Shown piece by piece: positions 48,401-59,000 of a stretch of 64,000 nucleotides of DNA (position 1 is the stretch's first letter; every line of letters begins with the position of its first letter). The notes under the pieces are model-generated. The model did no database searches. It saw only the letters and a list, made by a program, of their open reading frames with translations, and was not told where the DNA came from. This DNA comes from Trichuris trichiura. Its lineage: Eukaryota > Nematoda > Enoplea > Trichinellida > Trichuridae. The position numbers and the translations under genes were made by a program. The DNA lies in the NCBI GenBank assembly GCA_037903355.1, contig JBAJFE010000042.1:2492001-2556000 (forward strand), given 5' to 3'.

Positions 48401-48697
48401 GCCTATGTTCTGACAACTCACTTGATGGTGCATGTTGCGATCCATAGGAAACGCTTCTATGGCAATATAGGCTCTGGGAGCGCGACCATTAGTAGAACCT
48501 TGATAGTTCGACTCGCCTGGAACCTGACCATTCTGTCCGTAAGTTACCGCCGCAGGGTATCCTTGACCCCAGTTTCCTTGGTACTGTGCCACACCTGTAA
48601 AAGGGCAAAAAAATTAAAGGTAAAACGTGAGGCAAAAGTCCAAACCGGTTGTGCAGTAAAGGCCGAACAAAGTGACTAGACTCAGCAAGTGAACCAT
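42410..48697 (-). CDS. Type I membrane protein with Ig-like domains and a tyrosine/PDZ tail
   Basis: Eleven exons join in phase into 655 residues: 48646-48697, 48422-48594, 47805-48363, 46220-46458, 46014-46164, 45773-45960, 45575-45716, 45351-45482, 44977-45040, 43440-43533 and 42410-42583. Residues 1-18 (MVHLLSLVTLFGLYCTTG) are a signal peptide. The ectodomain has about four Ig-like units, seen from Cys/Trp/Cys patterns such as TLHCKATGNPPPTQYVWYVN and LSLLCQARGYPLPRIFWFH with SGFYWCRA. A membrane helix (AVGLSLAVISLIACAIIAF) at about 513-537 is followed by basic residues. The 118-residue cytoplasmic tail has a Lys/Gln-rich patch, an ITIM-like LNYAELDLV (Tyr about 616), VEYSRL, and ends SSIV, a class I PDZ ligand. 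This suggests a cell-adhesion or recognition receptor with phosphotyrosine and scaffold signalling. I cannot assign an ortholog. Exon borders rest on phase only. Confidence 0.82.
43890..44032. repeat. Degenerate copy of the hammerhead-like element (no core)
   Basis: GCCCTATCAACGGATGGA is joined directly to ACCCGTTGGTGGAGC, so the two internal blocks meet and the central arms and core are missing. The right end ATGAAACAGTTACCC then ATTACAAAGCG is a diverged family terminus. It lies in an intron of the Ig-domain gene. Confidence 0.6.
44222..44513. repeat. Near-perfect fold-back element with two hammerhead-like cores
   Basis: The left arm (about 44256-44367) and right arm (about 44385-44511) are almost exact reverse complements: ATCCTTATTACGGATTCCC, CGTTGAGACGTAAAATAAAA, TTTTTTCTCTCTCCGAAGC and CGGTCCAATGATGTGTGTC all recur inverted. 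The cores are at 44324-44355 (minus) and 44407-44437 (plus). The left flank GATGCTTTTGTACGGGAC, then GTGTTTTCAT, matches the family terminus, though the arm sequence differs from other copies. High arm identity suggests a young insertion. It lies in an intron of the Ig-domain gene. Confidence 0.92.
44407..44437 (+). ncRNA. Hammerhead-ribozyme-like core
   Basis: CTGAAGA is followed by CGGGTC, a 6-nt loop, GACCCG, then AAAGCT. The variable base of the first box is A here, against C or T elsewhere, as allowed by the hammerhead consensus CUGANGA. Confidence 0.45.
45205..45270. repeat. 66-bp perfect palindrome, deletion derivative of a fold-back element
   Basis: Two 33-base arms with no spacer: ACCCGTTGTTTGTTAAACG, TTTATTGCAAAAACG and then the exact reverse complement. 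The arm resembles the outer arm at 28138 (ACCCGTTCGTTAGTTAAA, then ACGTTTATTTCCAAACG). The best reading is an element of that subtype which lost its whole interior including the core. It lies in the intron after the membrane-helix exon of the Ig-domain gene. Confidence 0.9.
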
Positions 48698-51600
48698 CTT
48701 TACGGATTGCTGAGAGAATACGAGGCCTGAGAAAAAATGCAAACTCCACATGCAGCGGTCACCAAGGTCGGATGTAGCTTCCTGGTCGCCTGAAATTGGA
48801 AGATTTCAGGATATGAACATATAATTTCTGTTCGCCACAAGAACGGCGCCAGGGCATAAACTACTTCAATTGATAGTCTTTGTCTAAGCAACCTTTGCGG
48901 AAGTTACAAATGACGAAAAATGTCAACGCGCCTCCCTCAGGGACACCAAAGGCGTTCTTTTCTGGGCTATGCCCAAGTCAAAAACTAGTATTCCTGAAGG
49001 TCACAGATGAGTAACACAGCGACAGGCTTCGGTGCATAACTTCTGTGAAAATGGAAGCCAACATGCGAGATTGTGAATTGTAAGGGTCAGTATCAAATCC
49101 GAGTGGCAATTATTCGGCGACTATCGTGGGGAAAAATTTTAGGGCTCACTTCCTGCAGCATGGATGGCCAGTGACACTGTCGGTACAGCCTATTCAGAAA
49201 CTGTCAAATATTTCTAGCAGATGCTAATCTAAGGATTTGGACGAACTATCGCAACTCTCAGTGGTATTGGGTCGGCCTTCGTGATGGTGCTGCCCCACAG
49301 AGTTAAGAGTGGGCAAAACGCCTTAGATAAACGATTGGCGATGGCACGATAAGCAGGAAAGGGACGTCGACGAGCCAAGGACATCCAAACAGGCTATTCT
49401 CACGACGGAAAGTGTGTCAGCTCGGGTCGGCCAAGCGACCGTTATTTGCTCTCAGCATCCGGTCATGTTGTGGGAAAGGGACGCGAGCACTGCACGCCAA
49501 ACGGAGCAGAGGTTCATCGAAGCGTCATAACAATGGAGAAGCATGTGCCAACGGCAATTTGCATTCGTAAAAGTCGAACGAATGTCGTCAAAAGAAACCA
49601 GGTGGCAAACGTTACCGGATCCACAAAGATTACTGTACCTCAGAGTGGACATCCAAAAACCCAATGCAAACTGGCCGAACGCACAAATTCCTGGAACGCC
49701 TAACGATCAGGTAAACAACGGTGTTGTCGAAAGTCAGCCGCGGCGTAAGCTCACTTAACGCCCTTCCAATTGAAAGAACACCTACAGCTTTGGTGATGCA
49801 CCTACGTTGACGTTTGACAGAAGAAAAGAGCACATATGGCTTCTGTGAGTCATCCATTCACGCGTTGCGTTCCGCGTTAACGGACAGCCAGTCGGCTGGA
49901 CGTCAAAACAATATGAAAAAGATTGTTACCGAAAAAGGAGGTTGCGAACTTACCACTGCATGCGATTGGAATTCCACCTTGGCAGTTGATCGGTTATTCA
50001 GTGAAGTAAGAAGCGGGATGTAGGTGGGTTAGAGATCAATACTTCTTACTCAACGCACAACAACCGTGTTCCGAAAGTGCTATGGAAACGACAAGTCGGT
50101 CGTGCGTGTGTCAGTGTGAGCGCCGCGTCTAAGCGCAGGTACAGCAACTAAATGGGCAAACAAGCTGTTCCATTGGTAGAGGGAGTAGGCGTCGCATGCG
50201 GCCGTCAGTCAACAGTGACAAGAAACACACACGACGTCGCTGGCGGCCTCTACCGGCAGTCGTCCACAGGTAGCAGATTAATCGTGCTGACTGTCCAGTT
50301 TCGTGGAACCCTGCACTGACCCACTTCTTGTTCTCTCGACGTTCGCGCGCTTCCTGGTTGCTGAGGTTTGTTACAGTAGAAACAGTTGAGCTCCTATTAT
50401 GACGATCGGTCGTGGAACTAGTCGATCAGGTCATTTTTCATTCACCTTGCCTCATGAACGGCATCAACGATGCATGCAAGGCTTGCCGCTACCTCAGTGA
50501 ATCAGCCCAACCAGTGGTCCAGTGAAATTGTCCTTCATTTTGTATCTGTTACGCACGGCTTTCTGTGTGTTCAATTAAAGCATTCTTTCATTGATTGCGT
50601 TCTCCGTTTTCAAGGAAGCATCTTTCCGATTAGAATTCACTCTTCGTGTCTTTCACTGCTCGCATACGCGAAGGTTTGAAGAATACGCACCGGATAAAAG
50701 ATTCATTGAAGTTCTCATAGCTGCTCGTGGTTATAGCCGTTTAACGCATGCGACAATGCATAGAGAAGAACAACACTGAACATCGTATCGCAAAAGATGG
50801 TGAAGTAAAAGCGAAGGCAAAGCTTTGTAAAAATCACGAAACTTTTTCTCCTCCACAAAAGATGCGCTTGACTAGCCAGCCGGAAGTTATACTAACAAAA
50901 CTGTGACCCAGCATGGATTAATGAACTGCACAAACACAAGCGCTTCAAAACATCAGTGCTACTAAGCGAAGCAAGCACTATTCTACTAGACGGATGTACG
51001 CAACATCGGAGCTCGTTTCTTAGGAAACAACGACAGTTTCATTCAGGAAAGATGCGCTGTGGGCGCAATATTATTCCGGCTGGTTTGAAGTGGATAGCGG
51101 TATTCTTCTTGAATGGCCCATGCAGCAACATTTTTAACGAGATATGCCTTGTTGATAAACGGTGGCGGGAACAGAACATAAAATGCTTGCTTTTTACAAG
51201 AAAAGCAAAAATATTGTGCAAAAACGTTTTGCTGGTTACAAAGTATTGAGAAATGCCCTTTACAAAGAACTCATAATGAAAGAAAGAATATTCAATAATC
51301 AAACAGCGGCCCAGTAATTCAATAGGAGCATGATCACATATGTATAGAGGTATTTATGTTGGCGAGTAGTCCCGATATTCTCTGATGATGGTTTATGTCA
51401 AGTATCTGCGGACTAAAACTAGTCGAAGGCATCGCAAGCCTGGCAGATCAATCTTTCGTTGACAAGATGCGCACAGCTATATTTGCTCTGCAATATTGAT
51501 GTACGGTGAATAACCTTCCAACCACATTGAAAGTTCAGTCAACGGTGTTTCATAGCGATGACGTAGCGAATTTCCGTCGCCAGAAAATAATTAACCCTTA

Positions 51601-54600
51601 ATAGAATCGGTTAGAGCATCTGGGCTATGGAAGAGTCCTTACTGGAGGGAAAGTTCTCGAAACCAAAACGTGCTCCAAATGCAAACTTGGCTTTCTCAGC
51701 ATACATCTCATCAGTTTAGCACATTCCATTCGTGCACTTCGTGAATGGCTCAGAAAGAAAATTCTAACTCCGACAGGTTGATTCAATGTATCGTTTTCCG
51801 GTAAGCAGTTCAATATCTATTTAATCGCACAGATTTCAGTTTCTTTTAAAAGTACATCCTAAACTGAAATGCGACGGTAGAATCTAGTCAACAAAATATA
51901 AGTATTTTAGCTTATCTTTAGTCTCCGACTTTAGCAGTAATATATAAGTGTACTTCAGAGATGAACAATTAATGTGCAACCGTAGGAAGAACTCCCTTCA
52001 ACTATTCAATGTGCTATTTCCAGTTGGCTTACTTAAAGCTTTGCAAACTGAATTCTATGATAGTTAAGACTACAAATAAAAAGCGCACAAAGTCGACAAA
52101 GTGCCTACAATGCATCACCCAGTTATGGTGGTCAAAAAATTGGCCATATCCGTTTTCATCGGTTCAAGGTGAAGCGCCCTTCACATTTAAACAATGAAAA
52201 CCAAGCTGGGATCGCTCGTTCAGTTTTTCGGCCACAGGAATGATGGGGACAATAAGCAATGCAATGAATAAACCTAGCTTCACAGGTAACACGGAAACAG
52301 TGGTTGTATAAGCAGCTTTCTCGTAACGCACTGAAGCGGAACTCGTGATGTGATGGTCACGATATAGAATGGATTAAATGTTTGCCCATTTCGCACATGC
52401 GCAAGAAGTCGCTCTACCAACTTTAACAGTCGCGCATCCCATGAAAAGAAATTTCTTCTCGCGGTAATAAGACGCATTTAGACATAAAGGGTACATTGTC
52501 CCATGGTTGTTGAAATGCAAATGTCATAGGTAAGAACTTGGACAGTTGCACTGCGTGCTCCCACTTCTTTTTATTGTGACGATGATATAATTGGAAACAG
52601 CAAGAGAAGCGCGCTTCTTTCTGCTATGTTTGTTGTTGGGGTGAGCTTGTCTAGCGACGAGTCGCGGAAGCGTAAACGTATCTTGTCGGGATGGTCAAGC
52701 TTTAAGGGCTTATCGAAGCTGGTCAGCGAGAGAACGCCAACCTAAAGCTACTTCAGTAGGAGAAAACCGGTTTTTTCAACCGCTTTCGACGAACGCTTAG
52801 CAAAAGTTTCAGGTGGCACGGTATTTGTTATGCAGATTCGCCCGCAGGAAGCAACGCCAGTGAACGAAGTCAAATAATGTCGCAATGTGGCACCGTTTAA
52901 AATTGCCAACGCCAATTGGCCGAAATTAAAAATGGTGTTTTTGAAATGACTCTGTTGCGTTCGTACACGAAGTCAAAGGCGAACTGCTAGTTTGCTTCGT
53001 AACTCCAAAAACGGTACCAGTGGAAGTAAAGTCAACATACAGCATTGCGGACGAATAGCATTAGTTGAACAACCAAGTTGTAAAGGTTTCACGCATTCTT
53101 CTTCAATCATCTTTATGGCGTTCTTGTATTACAAATAAGTTATTCTTTCATAAAAGCTTTTTTATCCTTTGATTAAGGTTCATTGTCACAACTTCCCACA
53201 AAACATGTTTATTAATAGGGTAGCGTGGAAGGTCGAACGTCGAAATTTGAAGTGCAAAGTGAGGCACTGATTTATATCTGTCAAAACGCGCGAGAAAGTC
53301 GTTGAATTAGCTTTTTCCAGAATTCAAGTACAAAATTTTCATCGCCAATTTATTATACTTTCCTGCGTTACGCTTTCATTACCATCTAATATTACTTGTG
53401 CTCGAACTTGATTTTTGACTACGGCTCTGAAGGTCAGCCTTTCACCGTACAACGTTCAGCAAATGTGCTTCACCACTGAAATTCACACTTCAGTGATCAC
53501 TACTATTTCACAAACAATTGCCACCGCTGCATTTCCCAAATGAAAAGCTTCGATTCTGCCATCAGAGATTTTTCTGTAAAATAATTTGCACCACATATAA
53601 AGTGAATTTGAAACAACTGCTCTTTCAAACTGTATTTTCTATTATGTGACAAATTCTTTGAACACGCACACCTCAATATGTTTGCCGCACGCGGAGATTG
53701 AGTCCAACTTCCGTTGTGTGCATGTTGAATTCGCGGAATGCCCAGAGGTCCATTTATTTTACCGTTAGGGCGCTGCTGCTAAACTTGATCAGAAAATAAC
53801 AATACCTTCCGCAATACAGTCCTTTAGCTCGCTTTTCGTTCATACAGCAAGCTTGCCAGCAATGTAGCGCAAACAGGAGATTATTTAAAGCTAACAGGGA
53901 AGACCAGTTCGTTCGACGTAGTGTTCTTTAAGCACACAGTTTCTAACTGGTCCCTGAAGGTCATAAAATGGCTGTGCTTGTTAAAGTTCACTCAGGATTC
54001 GCAAACCAATTCAAGTTGCACGACTTCTACGCAATTGCAACTGGACCGAAGAAACCTAAAAAAGTTGAAAGCAAGCAAACCGGAACACGAACTAGCTCAA
54101 AAACAAGTGTACGTTCCAAGATAGAACAGTGATTGAACAGAATGAGCTACAATTGCACTAACGGGTCCTGAGAGCACTTACTCGTCTCAAGAAACCAGCC
54201 TATTCATGAGAACACAAACAAGTAAAACACGCTACACGTACTAGGAGCTACACGGTGAACAGACGAAAAAAATTGTAGCTATTATTCAAACTACGATGAG
54301 AAAGACAAGGCTAGGAAAGTAAGCATATTCAAAGTAAATAATTGGTCCGAAGATCAAGCGACAAAAAACAAGTTATCCAACGCATTTGTTGGTTAATGTA
54401 CACGCAAGAAACTTCAGTAACTAATTACCTATCTGCTTACACACAGGAACGCGAAGCCAGAAGCTCTGATATCCACAGCGATGAAGAAATGTTCCACACA
54501 ATTACATGATCAATTCATCGAGCATTATCTTCTATTATAAGCTACTGCGGTTTTTGGCAACTAACAGGCATTTTCCTAGGCATTCCTGCATATAGCAAAC

Positions 54601-54705
54601 AGGTATTTTGCCGTCTCAGAGTCGCCGCTGCTGCTTAAAATCGAAGTACATCTGGTTTGGAGGAAACACGTTTCAGGAAACTGCACGAAATAGTTTATTC
54701 TTGAA

Positions 54706-55085
54706 AACTGGGTGTTTTGTAACGGGTTGAATTTTCATGGTTGTAAGGTCTTCTACGGCTTTTCCCGTTTTTTCGTTGTGCTGTTATCTGTAATTAAACT
54801 AAAACAACTGCTCTACCAACGGATGGATGAGCCGTTATTAAGAAAAGTACAGATATCAACGCACTCAACTTTTTTAATGTTCAAAGCTTTCGGAACGCTC
54901 TAGTTCCGTCGTCAGTGAGGTGGTGGAAAGCTTTGAACACTAAAAAAGTTGAGCGCGTTGATATCTGTACTTTTCTTAATAACGGCTCATCCATCCGTTG
55001 GTAGAGCAGTTGTTTTAGTTTAATTACAGATAACAGCACAACGAAAAAACGGGAAAAGCCGTAGAAGACCTTACAACCATGAAAT
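54706..55085. repeat. Long fold-back element, near-perfect arms, one hammerhead-like core
   Basis: The left terminus GGTGTTTTGTAACGGGTTG is followed by AATTTTCATGGTTGTAAGG and CTTCTACGGCTTTTCCCG. The arms CTACCAACGGATGGATGAGC and GTACAGATATCAACGC recur inverted on the right to about 55083. The core is at the axis, on the minus strand at 54885-54915, while the right arm resumes after GGTGGTGG with AAAGCTTTGAAC. The right terminus is absent. Frames reading YQRMDEPLLRK on both strands come from the two arms. Confidence 0.92.
54885..54915 (-). ncRNA. Hammerhead-ribozyme-like core
   Basis: On the minus strand: CTGACGA, then CGGAAC, a 6-nt loop, GTTCCG, then AAAGCT. Stem II is perfect and differs at two positions from the CGGGAC/GTCCCG stem of the 19 kb copy, with both sides changed together. 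Confidence 0.45.
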
Positions 55086-56059
55086 AGTTTATGTACTATT
55101 GTAGAACAAAAATAAAAAAAATTAGCAATCTTAACCATATGTACTAAGGAAAATGTTTTGAAATTTTCCGAACATTTTGAAGCGTAAAGCTTTAGTTAGA
55201 GTGATACCTTCCTAAACAGAATCATGAATGACTAGTTCATCACGTAAAAAGTTAGTAAGATCAGAACATAATCAGGCGTTGCATTAAGCTCTTTTTGTCA
55301 TCAACGTCATAGCTATGACGAATTGCGAGCCTTAGAATTAGCTCGATGCACGAAGAGTTTCACATTAATAATCGACCAATCGCGATGGATCTGAAAGCTC
55401 TGATTGTTTCCCGCCCTAGAATCAACTTGCGCCTAACAGACATGTAAACTGCATTTTTATTAGTAATAACACGTTGGTGAAAGGAAGACTGAAGTCATTT
55501 TTCCGACGTTTACGACCATACCTGCTTATAAATTCCGTCACGTTTCTCGCATATTCCACGAGCCATTAACGTGTCGAATGAAGAAAAAAAAGCATTACTT
55601 TGTTGCTGCACTTTATGTCCTTGTGCTATCAAATCTATTTTAGATGCAGCTGCAAAAAACATATGGAGTTTTGTTCCGCTCTCCTTATTTTTCGAGCAAC
55701 ACAGAACAACATTTATTAGATAATATTAATAATATTCAAACAACACTTACAAAGTAATAGATATTACATGTAACGAATAAATGACTTAAAATAGAGAAAA
55801 GGCAATAAGTCATATACCAAGTCTGCGTAGGACTTGCTTGCACCAAGAGTTTTTTATTCGCAAACTGTATTGCTGTGGAACAAAAATTAGTAGCACACGA
55901 TAAATTAACGAAATGCTAGGATCTGTGATACAACAAACTTATCATGTCGAATGCAGCATAGTTATTCAGCGTGCAAAATAAGCCTTCTCAAGACAAAAAC
56001 CTGAATTGCACAAACTTACTTTCAGATTGCCAGTGAAACTGGTTTATGCCTCACGTATT

Positions 56060-59000
56060 TCAGATAAGTTTACCATGCAAATACCTAAAAGCAACCGCTA
56101 ACTTAAAATTTTTTTCGTATCAAACTTACCACGCGTTGACAGCCTCCGCGGCAGCTTGTCGCACTAGGCGCTTTTTGTGACTTAAAAACGGAGCTATTGC
56201 TTTCACTATCTTGCAACGAAATGACCGCTGAAACTCGGAACCATAAGCAAGAGACAAACGTTGCAAACAGGCAAAGACGCGAGAACAGACGATCTGCAAA
56301 AATTGAATTAAAAAATGGAAATTTGCGAGTATCAACTCGACAAACCGCATGAGAATTCTCTGAGCAACACGAAACTAAACCTTCACAAATTTCTATAAGT
56401 TGGGCCTGAGACTCGCCGTTCAGCAAAGAATTTTCGGTTGCTAGAAGGCGGTTGAAAAATTCAACTGCTACATTTCGTACTGATTCTTTGGCACTCTTTA
56501 ACGCGGCCAACATTGGCGCAACGAACTGCAAAAAAAAGACATCCATTCTAGGTTAAACAAGTTAAATGTTGAAAATTAACGATCTTGCAATTAAGCAGTG
56601 CTTCAAGCATTGGTTCGATTGTTTACCTGAAAATCAGATACTGCAACGCTATTCGGAGCATAATCCCAAAGCAAAGCGAAAGTTTCGCATGTACGTTCCA
56701 TTAATTCTAAAACGTAATGTCTTGACCACAAATTGACAATAACGCGCTAACATTACCTTCCTGCTCGGAAGATTTTAGCTCTTGAAACAAAGGATGAAGC
56801 AACTGGACACTATATCCCGCTATTCTCTCTATGCAAAAAGGCGCCAATCTTCTGTAACATACATTATTCACAGCATCCGAAGGAGAAGTGTACACGATCT
56901 GCAAGGCTTCAACAACTTCATTTCTATTGGCAACCCGCAGATGGGTGAAAAACTTAAACAAATCATTGGTGAGTGCTCCCTATGCCATTCTTAGACGTAC
57001 TCTTTCTAGTAAAGTGATTCCGACAGGATGATTTCGCAAGAGAAGTGCGCGAGCAAGATAACCCAATTTAATGTAACATTTAGAGCATTCACGAAATAGT
57101 TCTTCGCAACGGTTGGCCCAATGGAGCAAAATTTCGTCCAGCAGAGGACCGCTGTCTATATTGTGAGCGAGGCATGAAAACAAAATATGGCAGCGGCAGC
57201 GCTGCTTGCACTCCGTCGGATGGTTATGACAAGGTTCGCTTTTCCAAAGAGACAAAAGAAATTCCTCATGTCCAATCAAGTCCTGCAAATAGTAAGCTAT
57301 AAGCTCGTTGGGTCGTTAATTTTTTAAAAAATTAAATACCGCGGCAGTTGCAGCAAAAATGACCGGGGAAAATACATTCATGCAAAGAGATGATTGGAAA
57401 AACGTGTCCTTCCGACCAGCTGCTAAGCCGATCACTTCGTTTAAGAACCAGCGCGACAGGCTAAAGCATCAGCAATCTCGAGAAAGTTTTTGGTAACTTC
57501 ATAAAGTCTCCAACCTCGTCGGCGCTGCCAGAAACATGTCTTGCATTAGTTTGCCGTACGCGTCAGCCGTGCTGACCTGAGCCTCCGACGGGCCATCCTC
57601 ATCCAAAAGTGCTTTGCCAAAAGTCAAAATGGCAAACGCGAAAACGATGCGACTAAACTCTTGGAAATCGTTAGCACAACTGAAGTCGATTGCATTCAAG
57701 ATATTCTTTACAAATGGCAAAATTGCCATACATTCCGGTTCGGAAGAGGCCAACATGATTCGCCGTGTCAGCAAAAGCAGTACAGACCGCGCGGGTTCTT
57801 TGCTTGCTGCCATCATCGGAGGAACAATGTTCAACTCAACTAGTCTAACGTCGTACTTCTCGCACAGTAAAGGATATATAGTATTTTCCAAGAGTGGCCA
57901 AGATTTCTTTGCCACAAGACCGAACCAATTAAGGCATTGCCTCCTGAATACAAGGAAGAACATTCACGGCATTCAGCGGAAGCAAAATTGTTGGCCTACG
58001 AATAATGCGGACTTCCAACGGATAGCAAGTCCATTAGCTTCAATGAAATTGTGACCGCATCTTCATTGTCGAACAAATTAGAAAAACTGAAAGCTAAGTT
58101 AACGCTAACTGCCACGCCAACATCGTTTAGAACAAATTGATCAGATGCAAGCAAGTTTTCTTTTGCAAATACTTTGATCCGTCGAACAATATCCATATCC
58201 CCAATGTCGGCTGAAACAGTGAACATCGCTGATGAGAACAATGTCAACCACAATGAATCATCAGAATCGAATCTATTAAGCGAAAGGTGGGCGATACCGA
58301 TGAACTCGTGCAGGGGCGTTCGACATCGCGAAAGGAAAAATTCGGTCTGCTGTATTTCTGGTGCAATTGACAAAGTTAGTTAATGGGATAGGATACCACC
58401 CAAAACAAAACTTAAACCGAGATTAAACTGCAGTTTTGGAAAAAGAGGCGCTCAATAGAGCACGCATTCACAAATGTACAAAGCAAAATGTAGAGCATAC
58501 AGCACGAAAAGATAGATTTCACAGCCACTCCAGCATAGCGTCTTTCATTTTTTGAAAGCCATACTCACCCCTTCTTATTTGACGGAATTTGATCACCAAT
58601 CAATACGGAACCTAATTTGGACATAAGAATGTACGAATTACAACTATAAACTGTGAATGCCTGCTGGAAAGACCTACTGGTCCTTTTGAAAAGCAAACTG
58701 TTCTTCGAAACAATCAAGATGTTAGTACCTTATTCTTCAGTCCGACTTTGAAATTCCCGTTTTGTTTTTTTGCTTAAAAAGAGCTTCGGGCAAAGGATAT
58801 TTACTTCCGAACCGAAAGACCATTGAAATTCGTTTGGTAAAAATGAATAAGCTTATGGCCGAAAATCCCGAATAAAGCACAACAAATGAACAATAAACTT
58901 ATGACTGCTAACTAGTGGATGCATTTCAGCCACGAAAGTATTTCTTGTAGTAGAAAAAACAACTTAGTAACTTGGCTGACTTCGAAGTGCCGCAGCCCGC

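Larger units (their letters stand above)
48698..56059. other. Gap of 7.4 kb between the Ig-domain gene and MMS19
   Basis: This region should hold the promoter and 5' UTR of the Ig-domain gene; the part from 48.9 to 50.4 kb has a higher GC content than its surroundings. Frames there (49446-49703, 49452-49664) show no known domain. A 42-codon frame near 52625 with RKRKR is probably chance. A fold-back element is at 54706-55085. A TTTATT at 55853 could end the MMS19 transcript. Confidence 0.5.

Noticed and set aside
52625..52750. Short frame with RKRKR, possible nuclear localisation signal
   Set aside because: Only about 40 codons, isolated, and without neighbours or homology that I can name.
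54712..55138. Two frames on opposite strands encoding nearly the same peptide (YQRMDEPLLRK)
   Set aside because: They come from the two arms of one inverted repeat. Similar frames in other copies have stops and differing arms, so there is no sign of coding selection.
4676..55138. Simple MITE explanation for the fold-back copies
   Set aside because: Different arms with a conserved, covarying centre do not fit plain decay of one DNA transposon. Not excluded for single copies without target-site analysis.
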